Shown piece after piece: positions 21,758 through 32,261 of a stretch of DNA of 64,000 nt. Position 1 is the stretch's first letter; each line of letters opens with the position of its first letter. The stretch is from Tupaia tana. Lineage: Eukaryota > Chordata > Mammalia > Scandentia > Tupaiidae. A program made the position numbers and the translations under genes. The notes under the pieces are model-generated. The model searched no databases and had not been told where the DNA came from. It saw nothing but the letters and a program-made list of their open reading frames with translations. The DNA lies in the NCBI GenBank assembly GCA_026018925.1, contig JAKSZU010000006.1:191095449-191159448 (forward strand). The letters are read 5' to 3'.

Positions 21758-21997
21758 AGGGACCAGCAGGTGGTATGGTGGTTAGAGCACTGGATTGACA
21801 CATAACTGACTAATAACTGACTGTGATCTGGTCCCAGAACATAGAAATCATGCCATGTGTATGTGTGTGCATTCCCCAAATTCCAAGAGAATGGAGCAGA
21901 AGGGACTGCAGCATAACCATTCGTCCTGGGGAGTAATTTCTCACTTTCTCACTCACTGTCTCTCTCTGGTGAGTACACATGCTCTATGGCAAACACC

Positions 21998-22051
<54 letters not shown>
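21758..22051 (+). mobile_element. tRNA-derived SINE, group B, with (GA)n tail
   Basis: A sense copy with head GGGACCAGCAGGTGGTATGG. The 3' end has been replaced or extended by a (GA)n microsatellite (22000-22051) instead of the usual A tail. Confidence 0.82.
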
Positions 22052-22054
<3 letters not shown>

Positions 22055-22164
22055 TCCATTCTGAATTATGCCATTTTTATAGCTGATAAAACTGATGAAT
22101 GAAGATTAGGCATTTGGTTAATATTAAGACATTGACTATTGTCATTTTTCTATCATCACTTTTT

Positions 22165-22378
22165 TAAAAAAGTCTTATTCATCCATTTCTTGTGAAAGAG
22201 AAAGAGGTACCCCCAGTAGAGTCCTTATACCAAGATCCACTGCCAGCCTCAGCCAACATGGATCATGGGCATGCATGGGTACCCAGCATGTACAGGGTGG
22301 CTCCGGGAAGCAAATCCAAGACATTCTCCTGTTGCTACAGTTGCATTACAACTGCAACACCACCTGGCCTTACATCAT
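22165..22378 (-). mobile_element. SINE-like repeat, group D
   Basis: The most legible group D copy: GATCCACTGCCAGCCTCAGC, ATGGATCATGGGCATGCATG, CAGCATGTACAGGGTGGCTC. It ends CCACCTGGCC, which looks like the complement of a tRNA-type SINE start. Confidence 0.6.
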
Positions 22379-22382
22379 TAGG

Positions 22383-22628
22383 TTTTTATTTGTATTTTCT
22401 TTTTGCTGTAGTGCATGTGTGCTCACCAGAGAGAGAGAAGGAAAGGGACAAATTATCACCCAGTGAGATGGCCACAGCATAATCTCTTCTCTTACATTCT
22501 CCGCCTGGATACTGGGCACACATGCCCACATACCTGGCATGATTTTCAAGGCACCAGGAATGAGACTTGAACTAGAATAGACCATGTGGGAGTCCAGTGC
22601 CTTAAGCACTATGTTATCAGCTGGACCC
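22383..22628 (-). mobile_element. tRNA-derived SINE, group B
   Basis: An antisense copy directly abutting the group D copy, with GTATTTTCTTTTTGCTGTAG and a decayed head ending AGCTGGACCC. Confidence 0.78.
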
Positions 22629-22807
22629 AATGATGAATATATCCATATGGGACTTATTTATAAGTATCAGTAATTTGTTCAACCAAGGACATTGATATAC
22701 TAAACCATAACAACATTTGTGTTCTCGGAAAAACTTTGTTCAGTTTTTACATTATTACTCTTTATAAAATGACACCTTGGTTATAAATGTGCCTATTAGC
22801 TATACGT

Positions 22808-23022
22808 TTCTTTCGCTTTAGATTTTGCCATAGGGCATGAAGAGACGGAGAAAGAAAGCACTTCCCAGCGAGGATGGCCATGTTCTTCTCTGGTGATTTA
22901 GGGCACACGTGCACATTCACCTGGCAAGTTTTTCAAACCACTAGCTTGGGTCTGGAACTCAAATCACCTAGCTGACCATGTGGAATCCAGCTATCTTAAG
23001 CACCACACAATTAGCTGGCCCT
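22808..23022 (-). mobile_element. tRNA-derived SINE, group B, internally shortened
   Basis: An antisense copy with TTTTGCCATAGGGCATG. The body lacks most of the CTCCTCCATTCTCC segment, and the head is decayed. Confidence 0.72.
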
Positions 23023-23111
23023 TAGCAGTAAATTTCAATCTTTGAGTATTAATAATTTATTTAGGTCTTAAAGTCTTTCATTGATATATTGTAAGTATAC
23101 AGTGATTAATT

Positions 23112-23346
23112 AATTTTTGAAGAGATTTTTACCATTGTGCATGTGTGCTCATCAGAGAATTGAGAGAGACAGAGAGAAAGTGAGGGGAATGCGATGCCAC
23201 AATCTTTTCTCCTCCAGTCTTCTCTCAGGGTTTGGGACATGCATGCACATGCGCTCGGCATGATCTTCGAGCTGCTGGGTCCAAGACTCAAACCAAGGTT
23301 GCCATGTGGGAGTCCAGCATCTTAACCACAAGGCCACTTGGTGACC
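23112..23346 (-). mobile_element. tRNA-derived SINE, group B
   Basis: An antisense copy with GAAGAGATTTTTACCATTG, a recognisable body and a head ending CACTTGGTGACC. Confidence 0.78.
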
Positions 23347-23349
23347 TCT

Positions 23350-24240
23350 ATGCTGATTAAATTTATCTTATAAAACAGAATATTCTATCCAATAATAATA
23401 GCATATACATTATTCTAAAGTGCACATAAAACATTCTTTATAATAAAGCAAATGCTAGACCACAAAGCAAATCTTAAAAACATGAGATTTAAATCATTCC
23501 AATCACAATAGAATGAGGTTAAGGACAATAGGAGTGAGAAATAAGAAAATTCACAGTTATATAAAAATCAAATAATACATCCTTGAACGGCCACTGGGTA
23601 CAAGAAGAAATCAGAAAAAAAAAACTGAGAAAATATTTTGAGACAAAGAAAAATTAAAACACATCAGACTAAAACATATAGGACATAGCAAACAGAGCAT
23701 TAAAAACAGTATTATTGTAACAAACAACTACATTTTTTTAAAAAAAGAGAGTCCTAAAATAAATTACCTAAATTTACACCTCAAGAAACTAGGAAAATAA
23801 AGACAAAATGAGAACAAAGTTGGTAGAAGGGTGAAATAATCAAGATTAAAACTTAATAAAAAACTAGAGAATGGAGAAACAATGTAAGAATATTAAGAAA
23901 ACTAAACTTTTTTTAAAAGATAAACAATCTTGAGGCTGGCAGGTAGCATGGTGGTTAAGGGTGCTGGAATCCCACTTGGTCGACTGCACCTGGTGGCTGG
24001 CTTTCTCTCTCTCTCTTCTCTTTCTCTCTCTCTCTCTCTGTCTTTCTCTGGTCAAATTAAAATAAATATATAAATAAATAAGTAAAGTCAAAAAAAGGAG
24101 ATAAACTATTTTGACAAATCATTACCTAGAAAAAGAGAAAAGACTAAGAGAACTAGAACTATAAATGAAATGAAAACTAGACATATCAACTGACACCACA
24201 GGAAAAAAAAAAGATAAGGAATTATTATAAACAATTATTA
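23350..24240 (+). mobile_element. old L1 ORF2 fragment, sense
   Basis: Degraded sense-strand ORF2 from the stretch between the endonuclease and reverse transcriptase domains. Legible phrases include CACTGGGTACAAGAAGAAAT, TTACACCTCAAGAAACTAGG and AGATAAAC..ATTTTGACAAA. A group C SINE splits it at 23926-24098. No frame survives. Confidence 0.75.
23926..24098 (+). mobile_element. tRNA-derived SINE, group C, in old L1
   Basis: A sense copy with head GGCTGGCAGGTAGCATGGTGG, CT-rich stretch, GGTCAAATTAAAATAAA and a (TAAA)n tail. The duplication AGATAAAC is at 23918-23925 and 24099-24106. It defines the group C architecture best. Confidence 0.85.
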
Positions 24241-24315
24241 GAAAATTACTGTGTAATGTGATGCTTTGGTGAACAAAACTTGTGTGCTTTCCTCTTGTTA
24301 AATCTGTTTTTGTTC

Positions 24316-24588
24316 AGGACCAGCAGATGGTGTAATGGCTATGTTGTTGGACTCCCACATAGTCCATCACGGTTTGAGGTTTGAGTCCTGGACTCGGTGG
24401 CTTAAACTCACACCAGGTGTATGTGTGCCTGCATGCCCAAGATCTTGAAAAGAGAATGCAGGAGAAGGGATTACAGCATGGACATACCCCCTGGGGGGTG
24501 ACTTCTCACTTTCTCTCTCTGTCTTTCTGGCGAATGCATGTACTCTAATAGCAAACAAACAAACAAACAAACAAAACTCTCCAAAAAC
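24316..24588 (+). mobile_element. tRNA-derived SINE, group A (slightly diverged)
   Basis: A sense copy with the body palindrome CCCCCTGGGGGG and an (AAAC)n segment near the 3' end. The duplication CTGT(T/C)TTTGTTC is at 24304-24315 and 24589-24600. Confidence 0.9.
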
Positions 24589-24840
24589 CTGTCTTTGTTC
24601 TTGTGGTCTCAGCCATAAAACTCGTAATGAATGAGAGAAGATATTATGGCTTCAAATATGTACATGGCATTTAATATCTTAAATGATTTGGAAGTCTTCA
24701 GTTGTGTATTGTAGAAACTACTGAGATGTGCAGCTTGTTATGCATTCTATCAGTATATAAAATATATGTTAATATTTTGCTAAACAATCAGTGAGTTCAC
24801 AACTTTTGGTTCTGTGCATTTAATACACATATTTCTCATA

Positions 24841-25104
24841 TATTTTTTTAGAGGTATTTGCCTTAGAGTTCATGTGCTCACCAGAGAGAAAGAGAGACAG
24901 AGACAGTGAGAGGGAAAGTGAGAAGTCACCCCCTAAGGGGGGGATAATCACACCATAATCCCTTCTTCTCCATTCTTTTCCTGCAATCTTGGGCATGCAT
25001 GCATATGAGCCTGGTGTGAGTTTCAAGCCACTGGGTCTGGGACTAGAACCACAGTCTGCCATGTGGAGTCCAGTGGTGTAACTGTTGCACCACCTGCTGG
25101 CTCC
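24841..25104 (-). mobile_element. tRNA-derived SINE, group B
   Basis: An antisense copy with CACCCCCTAAGGGGGGGAT and a head ending CACCTGCTGGCTCC. It is intermediate between groups A and B. Confidence 0.83.
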
Positions 25105-25139
25105 TATTTCTAATATTATTCACGGAACTAACTGGAGGG

Positions 25140-25402
25140 TTTTCGTTTGTTTGTTTTAGGTTTGTTTTACCATAAGGCAAGTGTGTTTGATAGAGAGAAA
25201 TGAGAGAGGGAAAGTGAGGAATTACTGCTGAGGAGCAGGGGTAGCCACTTCGCAATTCCTTCTCTTCTATTCTCCTCTCAGGGCTTTTGATGTGCACACA
25301 CACATGTCTGATGTGATTTTCAAGCAACTGGGTCTAGAACTCAAACTGAGTTCGATCATGTAAGTATCTAGCACCTCAACTACCATGCCACTTGATGCCC
25401 CC
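25140..25402 (-). mobile_element. tRNA-derived SINE, group B
   Basis: An antisense copy with a TTTGTTTG tail, shortened CT stretch and decayed head ending CACTTGATGCCCCC. It is the last SINE before a 3.6-kb SINE-free stretch. Confidence 0.8.
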
Positions 25403-26059
25403 AATGATTATATATTTTAAAGTGTTTTAATAATTACAGCAGGTGCCAGAACATCAAAGAAGTCTGTGAAGTGTTGAGGAGTAGCATGAGTCTGACAACC
25501 CTTTTAAAGAGGTCTTAAGTTATTTAACAGTTTCAGAGTTGGAGCATTAGTCAATATAGAACCGAGGAAAATTCATGAAAGATATAGTGAACTGTTTAAA
25601 AATATCATTATAATCTGAACAGCACAATGTTAAAATTTTTAAATGTCTCTAACAAAATGGTTGAATTGCCCTAAAAATGATGTAGATTTAGCCTATGTTT
25701 TTAAGTACTTTTCCAAATTTTTTTTTCAAAAGAAAGAAAAGTATATAATAGCTATGTATAAAGATATTTTAAAATTCACAACTTAAACTCTTTTCACTCT
25801 GTATACAAAATAAAAAATTAGGGTGGAGACAACAGGATAAAAATATGCCTAATTATGAGTATCTTTTAGACAACATAATGATATTACTTCCTAGTTTTAT
25901 GAACTGCTTTTCCTTCTTTGTCTTTTTATTTTTAAAAGAATGCTTTTCTTTAAAGAATGCTTACCAGAACATTTTGAAGTACAAAATAATATTAAATATA
26001 TTGATTTCACACTCCTGTTTATTAGGAGGCCATAAAAGGTTTTAAGGTCACAGTCTAAT

Positions 26060-26560
26060 TTAAGGATTGGGAGATGTGAAGAATATCTCATTTAAATATG
26101 GTGAATTATGCATGAAAGATCTAATAGGTTCCCCACAGTAATGCCCTAATTATGTTCTAATTCATTAAAAAAAATTCTGGTGACTGTTGAGTGTTCCATA
26201 TTTTCACAACTGGGAAAGAATTACATCATGCAAATGCAGCAGGAAGTCATCATTTTGATCCAGTTGGAAGAATTTTCCTTTTGCCACTTTATGAAATGAT
26301 CACATTTGTTTTACATTGCAATACAGAATACAATGAACAATTTCAAATTAAAAAAATAGACAAAACATATCAGCTTATGTTGCTCATTTACCCACAGTAA
26401 AGACTGCTGTCATGGCATGCTAAAAATACTTTACAAAGATTTCACTGATTGCTTTCACTTAACAGCCACTTTCCCATTTATTGGCTTAATTTTGCACAAA
26501 ATGAAGCACATTTAAAACCCAAGGGAAGACAATAGGTTTTAGTTTTACATCCCATCATGG
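26060..26560. promoter_or_regulatory. candidate conserved noncoding element
   Basis: High-complexity, non-coding and repeat-free. It contains an octamer-type ATGCAAAT (26228-26235) and several homeodomain-like AT-rich motifs. Conservation is inferred from texture only. Confidence 0.3.
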
Positions 26561-26658
26561 AAATAATAAAATAAAGAAAGTTTTTCCCCCCCACACTTGC
26601 TAAATACTTCACATCCAAACACACAAAAAATCAGTACTGAAGTTTCCCAGCACAATCT

Positions 26659-26660
<2 letters not shown>

Positions 26661-26690
<30 letters not shown>
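26661..26690. repeat. (CA)n microsatellite
   Basis: A CA run of about 30 bases. Confidence 0.95.
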
Positions 26691-26693
<3 letters not shown>

Positions 26694-27179
26694 CACAAAA
26701 TCAACATTTCTTTCTTTCATGTTTCTTTCAAATTTGTACCAGTATCTATCTCATTTTATAAGGTATGCCATTGTCTATTAAAATATACAGAGTAATACAG
26801 TGGAATTGGCACAGTAGAAAGTTATATTGTAAATGGAAATTATTTTTTCTTAAAACTTTTCCCTTTGTTAGACTAGTTTTAAAGCAGATCTGTATTTTTG
26901 TCTGTATACATTAATGCTTTTAAGCACATATCTCTTTTAAATAAATAAATTGAGCCAGGAAATTATGTATATTGTGGTCTAACTCACTTAATAGAAACAT
27001 ATCTATAACTAATTAATTGTCAGAATAACTATACTAAGAGTTGATTAACTTTTTTTTTACCAACTCTTGCATATTAAGATATTGTTAAATTTTGCAGTCC
27101 CTTCCCTTTGTTGTTGAAATATTCCAAGAGCTCATCTAATATATATGTTCAAGTTACCAGCCTCCTAATAGATAAAAAT

Positions 27180-27790
27180 TCAGTAGCAAGAGACTATATG
27201 AATCAACCATGCACCATCCAACAGCATGGGTCTGACGACCCCTGAATGTGACCTGCTCCCAGAGGAAACCAATTTAATGCTCCATCACACACAGAACAGT
27301 ATGTATGAATCACAAAACCTCCAGATAAATTAGTGACAGGTACATCTGAATAGGATGCCTTCTAAGTCGCTTATCTGCAAACAGGCATGCTTGTTGTACC
27401 CACTTTCAAAGATAAAGCCACGTGGCATGTTGCCTTAGCAGATTCACACAAAGCAAACAGCCCCCATCATCTATTATTGGTGGGAGAAAAAAAATTCTCT
27501 TATTATTTCAGGTCCTATGACAGCAAATGGGATAAAGTGAAAACTATCTGCCAGTTGAAAATGCATCCATCAATTGCCAGGCCTTATGTCTTCTCTAAAT
27601 TTCATAGGCTCTGTGTCTTTTGTTCTTTTATTTTTATTTTAGATGGTTCTGATATCCCAAAGTTTTAGCCATGGCAAGGTTCAAGAACACAACAGCGGGT
27701 TATCGAACACGATTTATCAGAGGCCAAACAGGGAGAAGAGATGCCAATCATCAGTAAGTAGCAGAAAGACAAATCTATAATGGAGCAAGG
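27180..27790. promoter_or_regulatory. candidate conserved noncoding or exon-like segment
   Basis: The segment is repeat-free and less AT-rich than its surroundings. It includes a 28-codon frame at 27671-27757 that starts in a strong context (GCCATGG), has three CpGs within about 20 bases and ends in a GTAAGT donor-like site. There is no recognisable protein family. Confidence 0.25.
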
Positions 27791-29063
27791 AAGAAAGGTG
27801 CACCAAGCTTACATCTATAATTAACTGCATACTGAGAAAACCCAGAGAAAAACGGAGGTGCTGACTATATCTTCTAAGTATTTACAGTTATCGGTCAAAA
27901 GGAGATAAAACAAATTAAACAAAAAATAAACATGGAAAATATTTGTGATGAGTCTAATTTACACACTTTATCAACCATAAGTAAATTTGAGTATCAAAAT
28001 CGTATGTTTTAATTTCAGTTTCAATGAATAGCACAAATGCATTATCTTCTTCAAAGTTAAAAATCTCTTAATTACTAGAATTCTTTTCAACTGAATGATA
28101 TATAAATTCTGACTTTCTGCATTTCTTAGTCTACAATTATACTTTAATAAGACTATTTCATTGATAGCTTAATAAATGCCATGTCATTTCATTAGGTTAG
28201 TTATGTAGCAAAGAATTCAATAAAACAATAGAACTCACGATTTACGTTCTGTAGAAATAGCCCTTCTCACACAAAATCAGGGTTGTGCTTTCTGGGTGAG
28301 TCTGTGTTAAATCAAAATGACAAAAATCTCAGTTTCCCATTCCACTGCCACTTAAAATGCATGCAAATAACTTCCCAGTTAGTCAAGAGGAAAAAAATTG
28401 CATTAAGGAGTACTGATTTGTAAGTTTAGTCCTTTCAAATGTAGATGACGTTTTCCCTCCCCCCTACCCCCATATCTTTGCAAAACTTCAGCCCAGTGAA
28501 CACATTACTGTAGAATTTCAACTAAAGCTATGGTCAGCTAATGAAATTCAGTCTTGGGATTAAGCTCCATTAACATGCAAAATGTTTGAGCATCTGGAAT
28601 TGGGAGAGACCTGGGTGAGGCTAGGGTAGAAAAAAATAAGCCATATAATCTAGAAAATATACAATATGATAAATTCAGCCAAATTAACTTTGTCCTATAT
28701 TTGTAGGAGTCTAAATGTATAAAAAGTGAAAGCAAAATACTTTGAAAATATTTCTAATACCATAGCCAATGACATTTTGAGGAGTATCAACATGGTTACT
28801 AAATTTACCTTTTTGGAATGACACAGGTTTATTTAGAATGGATATATATCTTTTACAGCCACAATAATTTAAGCAACATTAAACATCACATTAAACTATG
28901 CAAGAACTTCAGTTTAGCAGGCAATTAAAATGATTATTTCTGCTATATCTAGCTACTATGCTTATAGAGAGTTATTTTATTATCAATGTACTTCAAAGTC
29001 CTCAGTAATTTCTTAGAAGCCTTAGTAAATGAAGAACCAAAAGGTAATTAAAACATTATACTC

Positions 29064-29336
29064 GGGAACCAGCAGTTAGCATAATGGCTATGTCGCTGGA
29101 CTCCCACGTAGTCGACCGCGGTTCACGTCCCGGACCCAGTGGCTTAAAACTCACGCCGGGTGCATGTGCGTGTGTGCCTAAGATCCCGAGAGCAGAATGG
29201 AGGAGAAGGGATTGCGGTGCGACCATCCCCCCTGGGGGGTGATTTCTCGCTTTCTGTCTCTATGTCTCTCTCTGTCTGTCTGGCGAGCGCATGCGCCCTA
29301 TAGCGAAAAACTTCTCCAAAAACAAACAAACAAAAA
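29064..29336 (+). mobile_element. tRNA-derived SINE, group A
   Basis: A full-length sense copy with an (AAAC)n tail. The duplication ATTATACTC is at 29055-29063 and 29337-29345. Confidence 0.93.
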
Positions 29337-29639
29337 ATTATACTCTATTTGTAACATGCCATATTAAAATAATGCTATTTTATGGATTAGAAAAATGTAA
29401 AAATGTAATCAGAACAAATAACTTGAATATTTAAAAAGATAAATGGCATGCATGTGTTGTTCAGCACTTTTTAAAAATTATATAAATACAAAATTCTATA
29501 TTAGTTCTCTGGTTAGTATATGTTGAGGATTTTACCCTTTATATGGAGTGTTCAAATTTTCTGGTCAACTATCCATTACTTCAACATGTAGATTTTGACT
29601 AAAATGGCTTTCACATTCCCCTTAAATTGATAAAACATT

Positions 29640-29810
29640 TTTTCAAATGTTTTATTAAATTTATTTTTATTTATATATAATAGGTGTACATATTTGTGTG
29701 GTACAATGTAACTTTCAGTGCAAAAACACAAAGGTTAGTGATTGAATCAGAGTAATTAGTAATACAATCAATTCAACCATTGTATTACATTTTGTTGAGG
29801 TTGTTTTTGA
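29640..29810 (-). mobile_element. probable old L1 3' UTR fragment, antisense
   Basis: AT-rich sequence with a poly-T-like start and GGTGTACATATTTGTGTGGT, similar to the antisense 3' end of older L1s. Confidence 0.45.
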
Positions 29811-29829
29811 GAAAGGTGCCAAGACATCC

Positions 29830-30590
29830 ACTGGGGAAAATACCATCTCTTGAATAAATAGTGGTCGGAATACTGAACATCCACTTACAGAAGAATGAAG
29901 CTTAATTCATATTTCTCACCATAATGACAATCAACTCCAAATGGATTAAACACTTACACATAAAACCTGAAACTATAAAGTTACTATTTGAAAACCAGGG
30001 AAAACACTTCAGAACATTAGTATGGGTGATGAGTTCCTGAATGAAACCTCAAATGCACAGATAACAGAAGTGAAAATAGACGAATAAGATTATATCAAAC
30101 AGAGAAGTTTCTACACACAAAGGAAAAAATAAATCAACAGAGCTGAAAGACAACCCACACAATGGGAAAAAAGTTTGTACACTATACATCTGTCAAAGGA
30201 GTAATAACTATAATATATGGAAGGATTAATAAACAGATTAAACATAAAACTCAAACAACTTAGCAGAACAACAAAAAATATTTTTTTGTTATAAAGGGCA
30301 CAAAAGCTCAAGAAACAACTCTCAAGAAAAGACATACAAATGGCCAACAATCATATGAAAAAATGTCCAACATTACTAATCATCAGGGGAATGCAAATCA
30401 AAACCATAATGAGATATAATTTCATCCCAGTTGGAATGGCTATCACCAAAAAGACAAAAAGAAATGCCAATGAAGAAGAAAGGGAAACTCTTTTATACTG
30501 TTGGTGGGAATGTAAATTAGTACAGCCACTATGGGAAACAATATGAAGGGTCCTTAAAAAACTAAAAATAGAACTGCTCTCTGATAAAAC
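29830..30590 (+). mobile_element. old L1 ORF2 C-terminal fragment, sense
   Basis: Degraded sense sequence that follows ORF2 C-terminal order. ACACATAAAACCTGAAACTA, GACATACAAATGGCCAACAA, ATGCAAATCAAAACCATAAT and TGTTGGTGGGAATGTAAATT are all legible, and stretches align with 32270-32920 of the young L1. Frames are broken. Confidence 0.85.
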
Positions 30591-30731
30591 TTGATAGGTT
30601 TCTCTCTGACTTTAGGCCACTGACTTCTTTTTTTCTTATAGCCTTTTACTTTAGAAAACTTGCAATTGGAAATTATTACATCTGTCCCTTGAGATGTAAA
30701 TCATCTTGCCTCTGGCCACTTTAACAACCAA

Positions 30732-30738
<7 letters not shown>

Positions 30739-30765
<27 letters not shown>
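30739..30765. repeat. poly-T tract
   Basis: About 27 or more consecutive Ts with no recognisable SINE body after it. Confidence 0.9.
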
Positions 30766-30766
<1 letters not shown>

Positions 30767-30954
30767 TACCTGGGAGCCATCACTTTGAAGTGTATGATAG
30801 GGTCCCTATCTGCCAGTCTCTTTGTGAAAGCGGGAGCCTAACTTAGATAAAGAGCATTAGCTAACACTAATGACATAATTACTGACATTCTCTACTCACA
30901 TCTTCTAGTACTTTATACTAGCTGATCTGAGCTTTTAAAATCCTCCCGCCTTGT

Positions 30955-32166
30955 TATGTTACCAGCCTCATTGCAGATTTGATTCACCTGGTTCCTTTCT
31001 CTCTTCTTCTTAATAAGTCTCGCTAGTGGGGTATCAATTTTGTTTATCCTTTCAAAGAACCAGCTTTTGCTTTCACTTACTTTCTGTATAGTACGTTTAT
31101 TTTCTATTTCATTTATTTCTGCTCGGATCTTTATTATTTCCTTTCTCCTGTAATTTTTTGGATTTTTTTGCTGTTGCTTTTCCAATTCTCTAAGGCTTGA
31201 TGTTAGGTGATCCATTAGCCTTTTCTCTGTCTTCCTCTTATGTGCACTAATTGCTATGAACTTCCCTCTTATGACTGCTTTGGCAGTGTCCCAAAGATTA
31301 TGGAAACTTGTATCTTCATTGTCATTGGCTTCCATGAATCTTTTGATTTCGGACTTTATTTCTTCGGTAATAGTGGAGTCATTCAGGAGTAGGTTATTTA
31401 GTTTCCATGTTTTTAGGTTTTTTTGAGGAATTCTCTTGAAATTAAACTCAAGTTTAATTCCATCATGGTCAGAGAAGATGCTGGAAATAGTTTCTATGCC
31501 TCTGAATCTGCAGAGGCTTGCTTTGTGTCCTATGATGTGGTCAATCTTCGAGAAAGTTCCATGTCGGGGTGAGAAAAAACTATATCTTGTGGTTTTTGGG
31601 TGGAAAGTTCTATAGATGTCTGTTAAGTCCAATTGATTTATGGTATCATTTAGGTCCTTGATCTCTCTACCTATTTTTTGCCTAGATGATCTGTCCAGAG
31701 GGGATAATGCGGTGTTGAGATCTCCAACAATTAGTGTGTTGCAGTCTATCTCCCCTTTCAGATCTAACAATCTTTCCTTCACATATTTGGGTGCTCCTGT
31801 GTTAGGAGCATAGATATTAATAAGCGTTATATCTTCTCGATCTATAGAGCCTTTTACTATGATATAGTGCCCTTCGTTGTCTCTTCGGACACTTTTTGTT
31901 TTAAAGCCTATTTTGTCAGAAATTAGTATCGCAACTCCAGCTCTTTTTTGGTTCCCAACTGCATGGAAAACCTTTTTCCAACCTTTCACTTTCAGTCTAT
32001 GTATGTCTTTTTCCATGAGGTGGGTTTCTTGTAGGCAACAGATAGAGGGTTTCTGTTTTTTTATCCATTCAGCCAGTCTGTGTCTCTTGATTGGAGAATT
32101 TAACCCATTAACATTCAATGTTATTATCGATGTTATAGGGTCTGTACCGACATTTAAGTTAGCCAT
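30955..32166 (-). pseudogene. L1 ORF2 N-terminal fragment (endonuclease domain)
   Basis: The frame encodes the apurinic/apyrimidinic-type endonuclease that nicks target DNA during L1 retrotransposition. From the ATG at 32166 all expected active-site residues are visible: N18, E47 (CLQETHL), D149 and N151 (VGDLNT), D209 (SKIDHI), D233 and H234 (SDHDG). These are shifted by four from the usual human L1 numbering. The frame is open for about 405 L1-derived codons and then runs through the target-site duplication into flanking DNA (stop at 30913). The domain stops before the reverse transcriptase, and the piece is inverted, so it cannot support retrotransposition. The lack of internal stops shows the insertion is recent. 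Confidence 0.93.
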
Positions 32167-32210
32167 TGTCTTAGTTGCCTGTTATTTTTTTGTTTCTGGC
32201 TGTTGCGTCT

Positions 32211-32261
32211 TTAGTTTTCCTGGAACAGTACTTTCTTCAGGATTTCTTGAAGAGCTGGTCT
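32211..32261 (-). pseudogene. L1 ORF1 C-terminal end
   Basis: On the minus strand the last codons of ORF1 read [16 protein letters not shown] followed by a stop at 32213-32211. This resembles the C-terminus of mammalian L1 ORF1p, the RNA-binding chaperone. A 44-base spacer (32167-32210) separates it from the ORF2 start. The fragment ends at the inversion junction near 32261. Confidence 0.85.

Larger units (their letters stand above)
25405..29053. other. SINE-free block of about 3.6 kb
   Basis: No SINE or L1 is recognisable, in contrast to the rest of the window, where a SINE occurs roughly every kilobase. The sequence is complex and AT-rich, with one (CA)n at 26661-26690. No multi-exon gene structure is evident. 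Long repeat-poor stretches like this often mark regulatory DNA, but the clearing could be chance. Confidence 0.5.
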
